A stretch of 23,434 bases of DNA from JBGPMO01 sp041487075 (GCA_041487075.1 JBGPMO010000001.1:1-23434), one strand, 5' to 3'. Shown: positions 6,578 through 14,882, numbered from the stretch's first letter. Notes: generated by a model not told the origin, from the sequence alone. Made by a program: numbers and translations.

Positions 6578-7057
6578 TCAGCTAATCCACGCTCTCATCT
6601 TTGGAAATGTCCGGCAGATCGGCAAATGGGTGCACCAGGTTTCAAGCCCTCCTATGCGGCCCGCATGAATCGCCGCAAAAAAGAGTAAGGTAAGGCCATA
6701 GATAATATGTTCATCCACTATGAATGCATTGGCGTTCGGATACGGGAAACCAAGAGGAAGATAATACAAAAGCATAAGAACCGCGCCAAGAATCGAGCTT
6801 AACCGGACACCGATGCCAAGAATAAGGGAGACACCGAGCAAGGTAAGCCCCCATGCATTAACAAAGTTGATAATGGGGATAATGCCCGGGCTCGCAAGCC
6901 AACTATAGAACCCGGCAAATGCCTGGGCATGGCCAAGATAACCGGCTGCAGACCAAGCAGGATTCAAGACTTTAGTAATCCCGGCGTAGAAGAATAAGAA
7001 TCCTAAAGCCATGCGAAGCAAAGTGAGAAGAACATGGGAAGATTTAGTATTAAGCAT
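6578..7057 (-). CDS. DoxX-family membrane protein
   Basis: A protein of 159 residues with four hydrophobic helices. LLRMALGFLFFYAGITKVLNP near the start is the DoxX signature, followed by GYLGHAQAFAGFYSWL, WGLTLLGVSLILGIGVRLSSILGAVLMLLYY and DEHIIYGLTLLFFAAIHAGRIGGL. DoxX proteins are small membrane proteins tied to quinone or thiol redox chemistry. Here the gene lies just after an NDH-2-like flavoprotein, which supports a membrane redox role. The start is ATG at 7057; the frame is open to 7138 but would overlap the previous gene by 53 nt. A TATAAT at 7090-7085 could give it an extra promoter. The tail has Cys pairs (WCTHLPIC). Confidence 0.85.
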   Translation of the reverse strand: MLNTKSSHVLLTLLRMALGFLFFYAGITKVLNPAWSAAGYLGHAQAFAGFYSWLASPGIIPIINFVNAWGLTLLGVSLILGIGVRLSSILGAVLMLLYYLPLGFPYPNANAFIVDEHIIYGLTLLFFAAIHAGRIGGLETWCTHLPICRTFPKMRAWIS

Positions 7058-7085
7058 GATGATTTTTATAATTATGGCGTTTATA

Positions 7086-8357
7086 TTATAATGGGCCGAC
7101 CTTTGTAGCTTCCGGAAAACAAATGGGGCACGTTTCACAAAGCGTATCGCCGCTCCGAAAGGCGGCGATGGCCTTAGTAAAAGGAAGGATGGAAAAGAAA
7201 TACCGGAGATCAGCTAACCGACGCATGAGCCATCCGATTCTTCCATAAAAACTAAAAGATCCCATCGTCGTAGCCGCCCACCCGGGTCCAACGGGAAACG
7301 AGTAAAAGGGTTTTTTCGGGTGGTATGCGTGAAGCTCCTCTCCCGCAACGAGACGCTTGATATTTTCTGCTACCGACGTGCCGTCGTGAATTGCGGTCTG
7401 CGCCATTCCCGCGTAGAGCGTGCTCGCGCCATCGCCTATCACAAACACATGAGGGAAACCGGTGGCGCGCAGATACCCGTCAACCATGACTTTCCCTTTT
7501 TTGTCGAAGCTGAATTCTTTTATTTTTTTATATATTTCATTCGGCTTCACGCCAGCCGTCCAGATCACGGTATCAGCTTTCATCTCCATGCCGCGCATCA
7601 CGATTACTTCCGTTTCTTCCTTGACCATACTGCGATTGGTAAAAATATTGACGCCGAGAATACGGAGCCGATCCGCGACGCGGAGAGCAACCGAACTTGA
7701 AAATGCAGGAAGAATCATCGGCGCGGCTTCGATGAGATCGATCTCTACCGCCGATTCCGGAACGCCGTGTTCCTTGGCAAGGCGCTTCGCATAGAGCGAA
7801 AGTTCGCCCGCAAGTTCAACGCCGGAGGCGCCTGCTCCCACAATCACAAAATGAAGCAGGGGAAGCCCGTCAGCGCGAGATTCAGGACTCACTGCTTTAT
7901 ACGCGCTGAAGAGCTCATGAAAATGCCGCTTCAACCGCAGCGCTTCCGTGATTGATTTGAAACCAAATGAAAATTTTTGAAGGCCGGGGATATCGAAATA
8001 TGAGGTCTCGGAGCCCAAGGCAAGCACAAGATATTCAAATGCATATCGGCTTCCCGAGGCGCCGTGCGCAACCTTTTCATCGGGTACTACTTTGGTAATC
8101 TTATCAACGATGCATTCCACCTGACTGCCGGAGAATATCTCCGTAAGAGGAATGCAAACTTCGAGCGGCGACTTGCCGGTCACCACGCGATAGAGCGCGG
8201 GGAAATATTCAAAATGCGGCTTATCAGAAACAAGCGTAATTTTTATATCCGGTGGCACCTGCCTGCCCGCAAGCAAACCATGCCGAACAAGCGCCAATGC
8301 TGTCGCGATCCCACCGAATCCGCCGCCGATAATGAGAATTCGCTTTCGATCAATCAT
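7086..8357 (-). CDS. NDH-2-like FAD-dependent NAD(P)H dehydrogenase
   Basis: Of 423 residues, the protein has an FAD-binding GGGFGG motif (11-16), an NAD-binding VIVGAGASGVELAGEL (about 172-187) and the second FAD motif VFVIGDGA (about 304-311). This order, the length and the PHFEYFPALYRVVTG segment fit type II NADH dehydrogenases, which oxidise NADH and reduce quinones at the membrane surface without pumping protons. The C-terminal part has an amphipathic, hydrophobic stretch (WLMRRLADLRYFFSILPF) that may bind the membrane. It ends with a CxxCxxC motif (Cys 407, 410, 413) unusual for the family. The start ATG at 8357 places the FAD motif properly. DoxX follows closely. Substrate and electron acceptor are inferred. 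Confidence 0.85.
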   Translation of the reverse strand: MIDRKRILIIGGGFGGIATALALVRHGLLAGRQVPPDIKITLVSDKPHFEYFPALYRVVTGKSPLEVCIPLTEIFSGSQVECIVDKITKVVPDEKVAHGASGSRYAFEYLVLALGSETSYFDIPGLQKFSFGFKSITEALRLKRHFHELFSAYKAVSPESRADGLPLLHFVIVGAGASGVELAGELSLYAKRLAKEHGVPESAVEIDLIEAAPMILPAFSSSVALRVADRLRILGVNIFTNRSMVKEETEVIVMRGMEMKADTVIWTAGVKPNEIYKKIKEFSFDKKGKVMVDGYLRATGFPHVFVIGDGASTLYAGMAQTAIHDGTSVAENIKRLVAGEELHAYHPKKPFYSFPVGPGWAATTMGSFSFYGRIGWLMRRLADLRYFFSILPFTKAIAAFRSGDTLCETCPICFPEATKVGPL

Positions 8358-8420
8358 GGTTGTAACATTTCGTACGTCTTTAGGTATTCTACCGAAAAAA
8401 AACATGAAAAGATAATCCTC

Positions 8421-8450
8421 TTGTACGAAGCCGCTTTGTTCTTCTATGAT
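8421..8450 (+). promoter_or_regulatory. Promoter of the Cys/His-rich exported protein
   Basis: TTGTAC at 8421-8426 and TATGAT at 8445-8450 with an 18-bp spacer. The ATG at 8465 lies only about 8 nt after the expected start, so the mRNA would be nearly leaderless; no Shine-Dalgarno is visible. Confidence 0.6.
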
Positions 8451-8464
8451 AAGAAGATAACACT

Positions 8465-9640
8465 ATGACGAAACTAGGAGAACAAAAAACAAAAAGCACC
8501 TATCTCATCTACGCCGTTGGCATTATTTCGGGAATTATCTTGCTTGCCGGCTGGAACCAGTGGATTTTCCCAGCTATGAAAGGATTTTCCTTTGGGCGAG
8601 CCCGCCCCTACGACCGCGCTATTGCAGCGGAATCCGACAAGATCTGGACTGATGAAAATGCGCTTTACTCCTATATTAAAAAATTTGGCGGGGCAAAAAC
8701 CATGCAACACTTAAACGAGCTGGGCGCCCGTTTCGGCGACTGCCATCAAAATGCGCATAAAGCCGGACGCCTCGGGTATGAGGTGTACGGCGAAAAAGCA
8801 TTCCGCGAAGGCGGCGCTGAATGCCATTCGGGCTGGTACCATGGCGCAACCGAAGCCTACTTTAAAGAACACGGCACCGCGAATCTTGAACAAAGCTTGA
8901 ACACGCTCTGTTCTTCAGAATTAAATCCGTTCTTTAGCCACCAGTGCATTCACGGCATTGGCCATGGCCTCATGGCATGGACAAGTTATGATCTTCCCGA
9001 GGCGCTCAAAAGCTGTGACCTGCTCTCAAAACGGCAGGACTCCTGCTGGACCGGCGTATTTATGGAAAACATCGTGGGCGGGCTCGCTCAAGCTGACGTC
9101 GCAAAAAGCACGGATGCTGATGCAGCCGCGCACTTTACGAAGTATCTTTCGAAAGATCCACAGTATCCGTGCGATGATCCAAAGCTCGGTGAAAAATATA
9201 AAGGTGCCTGTTATTTCCTGCAGACCTCGCGCATGATCCAAATCTTTGGCGCAAACTTCGAGAAGGTGGCGGCAGAATGCGCGGAGGTGAAAGCCTCTTA
9301 CCAGCCGAGTTGTTACGGAAGCATGGGCCGCGACGTGGGAGGCGTCTACCGGCTGAACGCGCCGGGTGCGATTGCCGCTTGTAATTTCGTCCTCAAAGGC
9401 GATCATCGTATCGAATGTATCAACGGCGCGGTGCAAGACGCTTTCTGGGATCCGACGGGTCAGGATGCCGCACTTCACTTCTGCCAACTCTTAACTGACA
9501 AAGGAGAAAAAGACGCGTGCTACCAAACTATTTTCGGCCGCGCGCCTGACGTCCTCACTTCCAAAAAAGATCTCGGAACCTTTTGCAATAAAGCGGAGGA
9601 TGGTTACCAAAAAATGTGCAAGGACATAGCCGTACGATAA
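8465..9640 (+). CDS. Exported Cys/His-rich repeat protein, family not recognised
   Basis: A protein of 391 residues with an N-terminal membrane helix (about 13-30); the rest probably faces outward. It carries 16 Cys. After Cys 93 and 120 come seven pairs: 149/161, 184/194, 236/249, 272/283, 306/318, 340/352, 374/385. The first Cys of successive pairs are 34-36 residues apart, except one gap of 52, which suggests helical-hairpin repeats each stitched by a disulfide, similar in idea to Sel1-like Hcp proteins but with wider Cys spacing. The N-terminal half also has seven His in CHQNAH, CHSGWYHG and SHQCIHGIGHG, a possible metal or haem site. It overlaps the start of the following glycosyltransferase gene by 25 nt, so the two are co-transcribed. 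Confidence 0.8.
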   Translation: MTKLGEQKTKSTYLIYAVGIISGIILLAGWNQWIFPAMKGFSFGRARPYDRAIAAESDKIWTDENALYSYIKKFGGAKTMQHLNELGARFGDCHQNAHKAGRLGYEVYGEKAFREGGAECHSGWYHGATEAYFKEHGTANLEQSLNTLCSSELNPFFSHQCIHGIGHGLMAWTSYDLPEALKSCDLLSKRQDSCWTGVFMENIVGGLAQADVAKSTDADAAAHFTKYLSKDPQYPCDDPKLGEKYKGACYFLQTSRMIQIFGANFEKVAAECAEVKASYQPSCYGSMGRDVGGVYRLNAPGAIAACNFVLKGDHRIECINGAVQDAFWDPTGQDAALHFCQLLTDKGEKDACYQTIFGRAPDVLTSKKDLGTFCNKAEDGYQKMCKDIAVR

Positions 9641-11373
9641 GGATACGCCGGTATGCGCTTGGCGCGGGCATCTTCTGTAATATAGCGGCGCTCGGTTACT
9701 ACTATAGAGGAGGTTTTAGCGGCGGCGTGGCGCTCTTATGGATTGCGTCACTCGCGCTTACGGCTGTGTCTTTTTTTTATGCACGCCGCGCCCGCGAACG
9801 CCTCTTTACATGGCGCGATCTTATTCCTCTCGGTATCCTTGGCGTGATTTTCGTCCCGCTCTATCTCATCAATCTCTCCGTTATCCCGTGGCAAATAGGC
9901 ACGGATGAAATTGCAACCATGGCTTTTGAGCGGCAACTCGCCTCCGCTCCCCTCACCACTGACTGGTTCGGATTAAGCGGATATTTCCATTACCCGAACG
10001 CCATGCTTATCTCGCGCGGCATTCTTGGCAGAGCGCTCGGCGGAGTGACGCTTGCCACGATGCGCCTCGTAAGCGCAGGGGGGGGAATGCTTATCATACT
10101 CGCCTCATATTTTTTCTTCCGCCTCTTTTTTAAACCGCTCCTTTCCTTTGTCGGAGGCATACTCGTGGGATCGCATCACGCGTTACTCGCCTTAAGCCGC
10201 ATGGCAATGAACAGCAACGGAGCGCTTTTGCACGAAATAATCGCGCTCACGCTTCTGGTGCGCGGATACAAAAAAAGCTCCCGCTTTGAAACCTTCTTTG
10301 GTGGCGCCATTGCAGGGCTTGCCTTTTATCATTATTTCCCCGGAAGGATAATTATTTTTATATGGGCGCTGTTTCTCCTCTGCGCGCTCGTAGGGTACCG
10401 AAAAAAGATTCCGGCTCGCCATACGCTGATGCAAGGAGTTATTGCACTGCTCGGATTTATGATGGCAGTAGGCCCCCTTGCAATCGCAACCATACGCGCG
10501 CCAGGAGATCCTTCCCGCTATGCGGAGCACCAAATCCTACTGTTCCCGGAAGCGCGCGAGCTTGAGCGAACTTGGGTAGGCGCAAAAACGGTGCGCGAGG
10601 GAATGCTCATTAATATCAAGCAAGGGCTCACGGTGTTCAATAACAACCTCCATGATTTTGGCTATGAGTATCTGAACCCGGGTCATGGGTTTGTCGACCC
10701 CGTAACCGGGATATTGGTCTGGATCGGTTTTATCTTTATCCTTTTTCGCCTGCGGAAAACTCCGGAGAGCGCGCTCATTCTCGTTGGCTTTTCTTTTATT
10801 TTCTTATTCTTTGCCTTTCTTACCACAAAGAATCCTAACTTCACGCGTTTTTTGATTGTTATTCCTTTTGCGGGTGCGCTTGTGCTCGAAAGCATCCGCC
10901 AGGGGACACAAGTGCTCAACCGATTTTCTCGGTATGCCGGAGGCGGCCTTGCCATCATCGTTGCTCTCGTCATTGCACTTGTAAACCTCGGCATCTATGG
11001 GGATTATGTCCAAAAAGGTTTTACCGCAGGCAACGATATCGGCGGCACAGCTCGGTACGTTGAAGCGCGCCATGATATAAATGCATACACCTTCTATCTT
11101 CTCGCCGACAAAAACCATCCCTACTACAGCTGGGGCGAAACGTCTCAATGGCAAACCTGGCTCGGATTTTTTGTGCCGCCGCATCAGACGGCAAAAATTA
11201 TTCCGCCTGATTCTTTTCTCTCTGAAACGCTTCATCCGCCGTTCACACTCTTCACTTCCCACGAAGTCTGGAGTGCGATAGAGTCTGCCATGCGATCGCG
11301 TTACCCGTATCTTACTATTGCCAACATTCTTCCCGATGGCAGCCGCATCGCCGTTGAAGTCCGCTCATTATAA
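9616..11373 (+). CDS. GT-C-type glycosyltransferase, PMT/ArnT-like
   Basis: A membrane protein of 585 residues with about ten to twelve hydrophobic helices. After the first two helices, WQIGTDEIATMAF (about 92-104) has the acidic motif at the first outer loop seen in glycosyltransferase family 39/83-like GT-C enzymes, which transfer sugars from lipid-phosphate carriers to proteins or lipids outside the membrane. A soluble C-terminal part of about 110 residues follows the last helix. The reading frame starts with GTG at 9616 inside the previous gene; no in-frame ATG lies close by. Coupling to the exported repeat protein suggests that its product could be a substrate, which is inference. Exact sugar and acceptor cannot be read from the sequence. 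Confidence 0.75.
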   Translation: MQGHSRTIRIRRYALGAGIFCNIAALGYYYRGGFSGGVALLWIASLALTAVSFFYARRARERLFTWRDLIPLGILGVIFVPLYLINLSVIPWQIGTDEIATMAFERQLASAPLTTDWFGLSGYFHYPNAMLISRGILGRALGGVTLATMRLVSAGGGMLIILASYFFFRLFFKPLLSFVGGILVGSHHALLALSRMAMNSNGALLHEIIALTLLVRGYKKSSRFETFFGGAIAGLAFYHYFPGRIIIFIWALFLLCALVGYRKKIPARHTLMQGVIALLGFMMAVGPLAIATIRAPGDPSRYAEHQILLFPEARELERTWVGAKTVREGMLINIKQGLTVFNNNLHDFGYEYLNPGHGFVDPVTGILVWIGFIFILFRLRKTPESALILVGFSFIFLFFAFLTTKNPNFTRFLIVIPFAGALVLESIRQGTQVLNRFSRYAGGGLAIIVALVIALVNLGIYGDYVQKGFTAGNDIGGTARYVEARHDINAYTFYLLADKNHPYYSWGETSQWQTWLGFFVPPHQTAKIIPPDSFLSETLHPPFTLFTSHEVWSAIESAMRSRYPYLTIANILPDGSRIAVEVRSL

Positions 11374-11381
11374 ATTTTCCC

Positions 11382-11397
11382 TATAATCTGATATAAT
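11382..11397 (+). promoter_or_regulatory. Tandem TATAAT boxes before the cupredoxin gene
   Basis: TATAAT occurs at 11382-11387 and again at 11392-11397. The ATG is at 11405, so the first would give a leader of about 12 nt and the second a leaderless mRNA. No good -35 is visible for either. Confidence 0.5.
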
Positions 11398-11404
11398 AAA
11401 TCGT

Positions 11405-11785
11405 ATGAAAAAATATCTTATTGGCGCCATTGTAGTCATTTTTGTCATTATCGGTGCGGTGTATGTGGGATCGCGCGTGAAAACGACTGCGTGTCCGCCC
11501 GGGAGTGAGCCGGCGGTAACGATTGAAATGAATAGCAGTGGCTTTACGCCAGATAAAATTACCATTAAAAGATGTGTGACGGTAACCTTTAAGAATGTTG
11601 GCACAGAACCCCACTGGCCCGCCTCAAACATCCACCCCACGCACTTGATCTATCCCGAATTTGATCCGAAACGCGGCATTCCAGCCGGCGAGTCATGGTC
11701 GTTCACGTTCGACAAGGCAGGTGTCTGGAGAATGCACGACCACCTTTCCCCAGACCTCGTAGGAACCGTGACAGTGACCGAGTGA
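11405..11785 (+). CDS. Membrane-anchored cupredoxin-like protein lacking the copper Cys
   Basis: A protein of 126 residues: an N-terminal membrane helix (4-21), then a cupredoxin fold with VTIEMNSSGFTPDKITIKRCVTVTFKN and GTEPHWPAS typical of plastocyanin-like domains. The first copper His is kept (H70). Aligning the C-terminal GVWRMHDHLSPDLVGTV to the usual C-x2-H-x4-M loop puts Met110 at the Cys, His113 at the His and Leu118 at the Met. Two of the four type 1 copper ligands are therefore replaced, while extra His lie at 77, 80 and 111. It may bind copper by His in another mode, or no metal. Cys 30 and Cys 57 could form a disulfide. The gene converges on metG with a 15-nt gap. Confidence 0.82.
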   Translation: MKKYLIGAIVVIFVIIGAVYVGSRVKTTACPPGSEPAVTIEMNSSGFTPDKITIKRCVTVTFKNVGTEPHWPASNIHPTHLIYPEFDPKRGIPAGESWSFTFDKAGVWRMHDHLSPDLVGTVTVTE

Positions 11786-11800
11786 GGTAGCCACTAGCCA

Positions 11801-13285
11801 CTATACCAGCCTCTGAAACAGTGGTTCACCTTTTTTGATATAGAGCGAACTAACTTTAGGACTTCGAATCTCGGCAATCGTAAGTCCAAAACGTTTCAAA
11901 ATTTTCTCTGCCGTTTTCGGCAAAAAAAGATCAAGTAAGTTTGCGATATTTAAAATAACAGACGTAAGGTCCGCGAGAATCTTTTTTTGTTCTTCACCAT
12001 CTTTTCCCCACACTTTGGTTTCATTGACGTATTTGTCTGCCAAGGAAACTAATTCCCAGATGTGCTCGATCGCGCGGTGGAATTCGTAGCGTTCTAAACT
12101 CTCCCTTACTTCTTTTTTAACACGCTCTACATCGGTCTCGAATTTTCCGGTTGCAACCCGAATATCGGTGAACTTAGCTTTTTCTCCAAGCGTGGTCACG
12201 CGTTGCACCAAATTTCCAATCCCGTTTGCGAGATCAGCATTATAGATTTCTTTAAACCGATCCTCGGAAAAATCCCCATCTTCGTACGCGGAAACCCCGC
12301 GGAGCAAAAAGTACCGCACGGCATCCGTGCCATATTTTTTTACCAAGTCCGTTGGATTCACCACATTCCCAAATGATTTTGAAATCTTTTCGCCATTAAG
12401 TGTGATATATCCGTGAATAAAAAGCTCCGTGGGTAATCGAAGCCCGGCAGAAAGGAGCATCCCGGGCCAATAGAGCGCATGGAATCGCGCAACGCCTTTA
12501 CCTAAGACATGCACGATTTCGGGATTTTCAGTCCACCAGCTTTTAAAGCGCGGCTCGTCATCCGCGTAACCAACGGCATTCACATAATTCGAAAGCGCAT
12601 CAAACCAGACATACATTTTCTGGCTTGAATCCCCCGGGACTGATACGCCCCAATGCTTTGCCCGTGCGTTCGAACGGGAAATACTGAAATCCTCCAGTCC
12701 TTCACGCACAAACGTGAGCATCTCTGCTTTCCGCTTCTCCGGAATAATCTGTAACGCACCGGACTCGATAAACTTGCCAATCTTTTCCCCGTATCTCGAG
12801 AGTTTAAAAAAATAGTTTTCTTCCTCAATTAATTCCGGCTTTGTCTTATGCTCCGGGCACAGGCCGTTTGCCAAATCTTTTTCAAGATAAAAAAGCTCGC
12901 ACCCAACGCAATAGAGCCCGCGATATTGCTTTTTATAAATGTCCCCTGCCTTTGCGCATGCCTCCCACAACTTTTGCGCGCCGCGGATATGCCGTTCCTC
13001 GGTCGTGCGGATAAAATCATCGTTTGAAATAGTGAGCGCTTTTACGAGTTCTCGAAACCGCTTTGCATACTCATCCACAAATTCGCGCACGGGAACTCCG
13101 GCTTTCTCCGCCGCCTGAATATTTTTTAAACTATTCTCGTCCGTGCCCGTCAAAAAAAAGACGTCATCGCCTTTCACGCGGCGATAGCGGGCAATCACAT
13201 CTGCCTCGACAAACTCCAGCGCATGGCCGATGTGGGGATCGCCATTTATATAAGGAATCGTTGTTGAAATATAAAACTTGTTCAT
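11801..13285 (-). CDS. metG: Methionyl-tRNA synthetase
   Basis: This 495-residue protein charges tRNA-Met with methionine. Class I signature HIGH is at 18-21 (PYINGDPHIGHALEF) and the KMSKS loop appears as EKISKSFGN. A zinc knuckle CVGCELFYLEKDLANGLCPEH lies in the connective domain. The WFDALSNYVNAVGY segment and the C-terminal anticodon-binding helices are present. The C-terminal EMAP/Trbp111-like tRNA-binding domain found in E. coli MetG is absent, giving the short form common in reduced genomes. The start ATG at 13285 fits the family N terminus; the frame is open to 13321 but those residues have no counterpart. It follows a small unknown gene on the same strand. Confidence 0.96.
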   Translation of the reverse strand: MNKFYISTTIPYINGDPHIGHALEFVEADVIARYRRVKGDDVFFLTGTDENSLKNIQAAEKAGVPVREFVDEYAKRFRELVKALTISNDDFIRTTEERHIRGAQKLWEACAKAGDIYKKQYRGLYCVGCELFYLEKDLANGLCPEHKTKPELIEEENYFFKLSRYGEKIGKFIESGALQIIPEKRKAEMLTFVREGLEDFSISRSNARAKHWGVSVPGDSSQKMYVWFDALSNYVNAVGYADDEPRFKSWWTENPEIVHVLGKGVARFHALYWPGMLLSAGLRLPTELFIHGYITLNGEKISKSFGNVVNPTDLVKKYGTDAVRYFLLRGVSAYEDGDFSEDRFKEIYNADLANGIGNLVQRVTTLGEKAKFTDIRVATGKFETDVERVKKEVRESLERYEFHRAIEHIWELVSLADKYVNETKVWGKDGEEQKKILADLTSVILNIANLLDLFLPKTAEKILKRFGLTIAEIRSPKVSSLYIKKGEPLFQRLV

Positions 13286-13330
13286 AAATCTATATTCCCA
13301 CGCTACTACGAACGAGGTCACGAATCAATG

Positions 13331-13355
13331 AAAACCCCGCCGTGGCATGGCGGGG
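13331..13355 (-). terminator. Hairpin terminator after the 120-residue unknown protein
   Basis: CCCCGCC (13335-13341) and GGCGGGG (13349-13355) form a 7-bp GC stem. The minus strand then reads TTTTC, a short T run. Confidence 0.6.
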
Positions 13356-13378
13356 GGAAATGAAATTCATACAGTCTC

Positions 13379-13741
13379 TCACGAAGAGCTTCTCCGGAGC
13401 CCTTCGAGAAGATGGATGAGTTTTTGTTCTTTTTCTTTGATAGGAGTCGCTGTCCGGAGACGTGCGATAAGTATAAGGCGCAGCATATCGTAGTTAGCAT
13501 CGACTGCCCGCTGAAGCTCTTTCGCGCGCTCGATAATAACCTTAAGATCATTATCCGTTGGAAAATAAGCCCATTCGGTCGCAATCGCCGTTGCAACTCC
13601 CCGAAGATACGCACGGAGCGCAGACTCATCGAGTCTCACCCAGCCTTTCTCTATCTCCGTACTATTCAGCTGGATAAGAATAGCAAACGTCCTATTGAAA
13701 AGTTGTCGGAGTGCACGCTCTGCTTTATCAAGTTTCTTCAC
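13379..13741 (-). CDS. Small helical protein of unknown function
   Basis: This 120-residue frame starts with GTG at 13741, and GAGG lies 9-12 nt upstream. The product is predicted to be mostly alpha-helical and rich in charged residues, with Leu/Ile spacing suited to a helical bundle and no Cys, membrane helix or known motif. I do not recognise a family. The frame is likely real: it has coding-like composition, ends just before a hairpin terminator and lies between two real genes in the same direction with no better frame on either strand. Confidence 0.6.
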   Translation of the reverse strand: MKKLDKAERALRQLFNRTFAILIQLNSTEIEKGWVRLDESALRAYLRGVATAIATEWAYFPTDNDLKVIIERAKELQRAVDANYDMLRLILIARLRTATPIKEKEQKLIHLLEGLRRSSS

Positions 13742-13825
13742 CGCTCTAACCTCGTAAGGGTTTAGGAATTAAATCTCTCAATCTCAAGAGAACTCATTAC
13801 CTTATAATCGAGATTAGTGAAAGAG

Positions 13826-14692
13826 TCAAATCTTTCCGTTACGAGCTTCAATAAAAAGAAACAGCGGTATCTCTTTTCTTGCGCGATTCTCGGTTGCGGC
13901 GCGCGGGCCCGCTTCGCTCTCTTTGTGCGAATTCCATTCTTCAAGCCGTGTCACCGCAAAACCAGCTTTTATAAATGCTTTGAAATAAAATTGAAGCGGC
14001 CGATGGAAAGAAAGCGTATAATCATCTGTCGCCCGGACCGAGGGATGCATTTGAATTCGCTCTTGGGATTCAGAAATATAACTATCAATACGGCGGTACT
14101 GCACTTTTAGCTTTTCATCGAAGCCCCAGCTTGATGCTTTAGGAATTCGAAATGCCGGATGATTCAAAACAATAAAGATTTTGCCATGCTCCTGTAATAC
14201 CCTTCGGCATTCGACAAGAGTTCCCTGCACATTTTCGATATTTTGGAACGCTAACACAATAACCGCCTTATCAAAACTATGACTACGAAGAGAACTCAAA
14301 TTATCCGCCGAGGCAACATGATACATAATCCCTTTGGGCGATTTTGTCTTCGCGATTGTAATAAGCTCTGTTGAAATATCAACGCCGGTCACGTTCGCGC
14401 CCGCACGGGCGAACTCACGGCTGAAAAATCCCTGTCCGCACGCAAGATCAAGCACGGCTTCACCTTTCTTAAGTTCTAAAAGTCGGAGGAGATTCGGCAA
14501 GATAAGTTCTTTTTGGTACGTGCCGTCTTCTTTTTGAAGAAGTTCATCGTACCAATCAGCAACTTTGCCCCATGAGGTTACTTTTTTCTTCATCGTCGAT
14601 CGCGGCGTTTTCGCGAGGATCCCCGTCTCATAAATAAAATTGGCGATTGATTTAAAATCTTTTTTTTCATGTCGAGGTGCAGGGAATTTCAC
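13826..14692 (-). CDS. Class I SAM-dependent methyltransferase
   Basis: A protein of 288 residues. The SAM-binding motif I AVLDLACGQGFFSREFA is at about 79-95, then VTGVDIS at about 101-107 and a motif-IV-like stretch (FDKAVIVLAFQNIEN). VLQEHGKIFIVLNHP corresponds to the post-II beta strand. The first 33 residues (FKSIANFIYETGILAKTPRS) resemble the short N-terminal helix of YfbR-type HD hydrolases and are not part of the methyltransferase fold. The GTG start at 14692 has GGAG 6 nt upstream, which supports this longer form; an ATG at residue 34 has no such site. The substrate is unknown. The final 30 residues are basic and unordered-looking. Confidence 0.85.
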   Translation of the reverse strand: MKFPAPRHEKKDFKSIANFIYETGILAKTPRSTMKKKVTSWGKVADWYDELLQKEDGTYQKELILPNLLRLLELKKGEAVLDLACGQGFFSREFARAGANVTGVDISTELITIAKTKSPKGIMYHVASADNLSSLRSHSFDKAVIVLAFQNIENVQGTLVECRRVLQEHGKIFIVLNHPAFRIPKASSWGFDEKLKVQYRRIDSYISESQERIQMHPSVRATDDYTLSFHRPLQFYFKAFIKAGFAVTRLEEWNSHKESEAGPRAATENRARKEIPLFLFIEARNGKI

Positions 14693-14710
14693 TCGTCGCT
14701 CCGCTCCTCT

Positions 14711-14762
14711 TTAAAACCGAGCGGTTTTAATGTTTGCGCCTCGGGGAAACTTCCGTTTCCCC
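14711..14762 (-). other. Two hairpins between tRNA-Pro and the methyltransferase
   Basis: On the minus strand GGGGAAAC-GGAA-GTTTCCCC is a perfect 8-bp stem and, further on, AAAACCGCTCGGTTTT is a second palindrome ending in T. The second may be a weak terminator of the tRNA-Pro transcript and overlaps the leader of the methyltransferase gene. Confidence 0.5.
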
Positions 14763-14811
14763 GACCCCCTTTCCCGTTCAATCCCCTGTACATAATTTAT
14801 TTAATGTTCTG

Positions 14812-14882
14812 TCGGGGTGCAGGGAATTGAACCCTGTCTTTACGCACCCGAAGCGTACGTACTGCCGGTATACTACACCCCG
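14812..14882 (-). tRNA. tRNA-Pro(CGG)
   Basis: 71-nt cloverleaf on the minus strand: acceptor CGGGGTG with CACCCCG, D stem GTAT/GTAC, anticodon stem TACGC/GCGTA around TTCGGGT (anticodon CGG, G37), T stem CAGGG/CCCTG with loop TTCAATT, discriminator A73. The C1-G72 pair and A73 fit bacterial proline tRNAs. CCA is not encoded (CAG follows). Confidence 0.94.

Noticed and set aside
7058..7138. Longer DoxX with 27 extra residues
   Set aside because: It would overlap the preceding gene by 53 nt and the extra residues have no counterpart in DoxX proteins.
9026..9487. 153-codon frame on the minus strand
   Set aside because: Antisense to the Cys-repeat protein, whose regular Cys pattern shows that the plus strand is coding.
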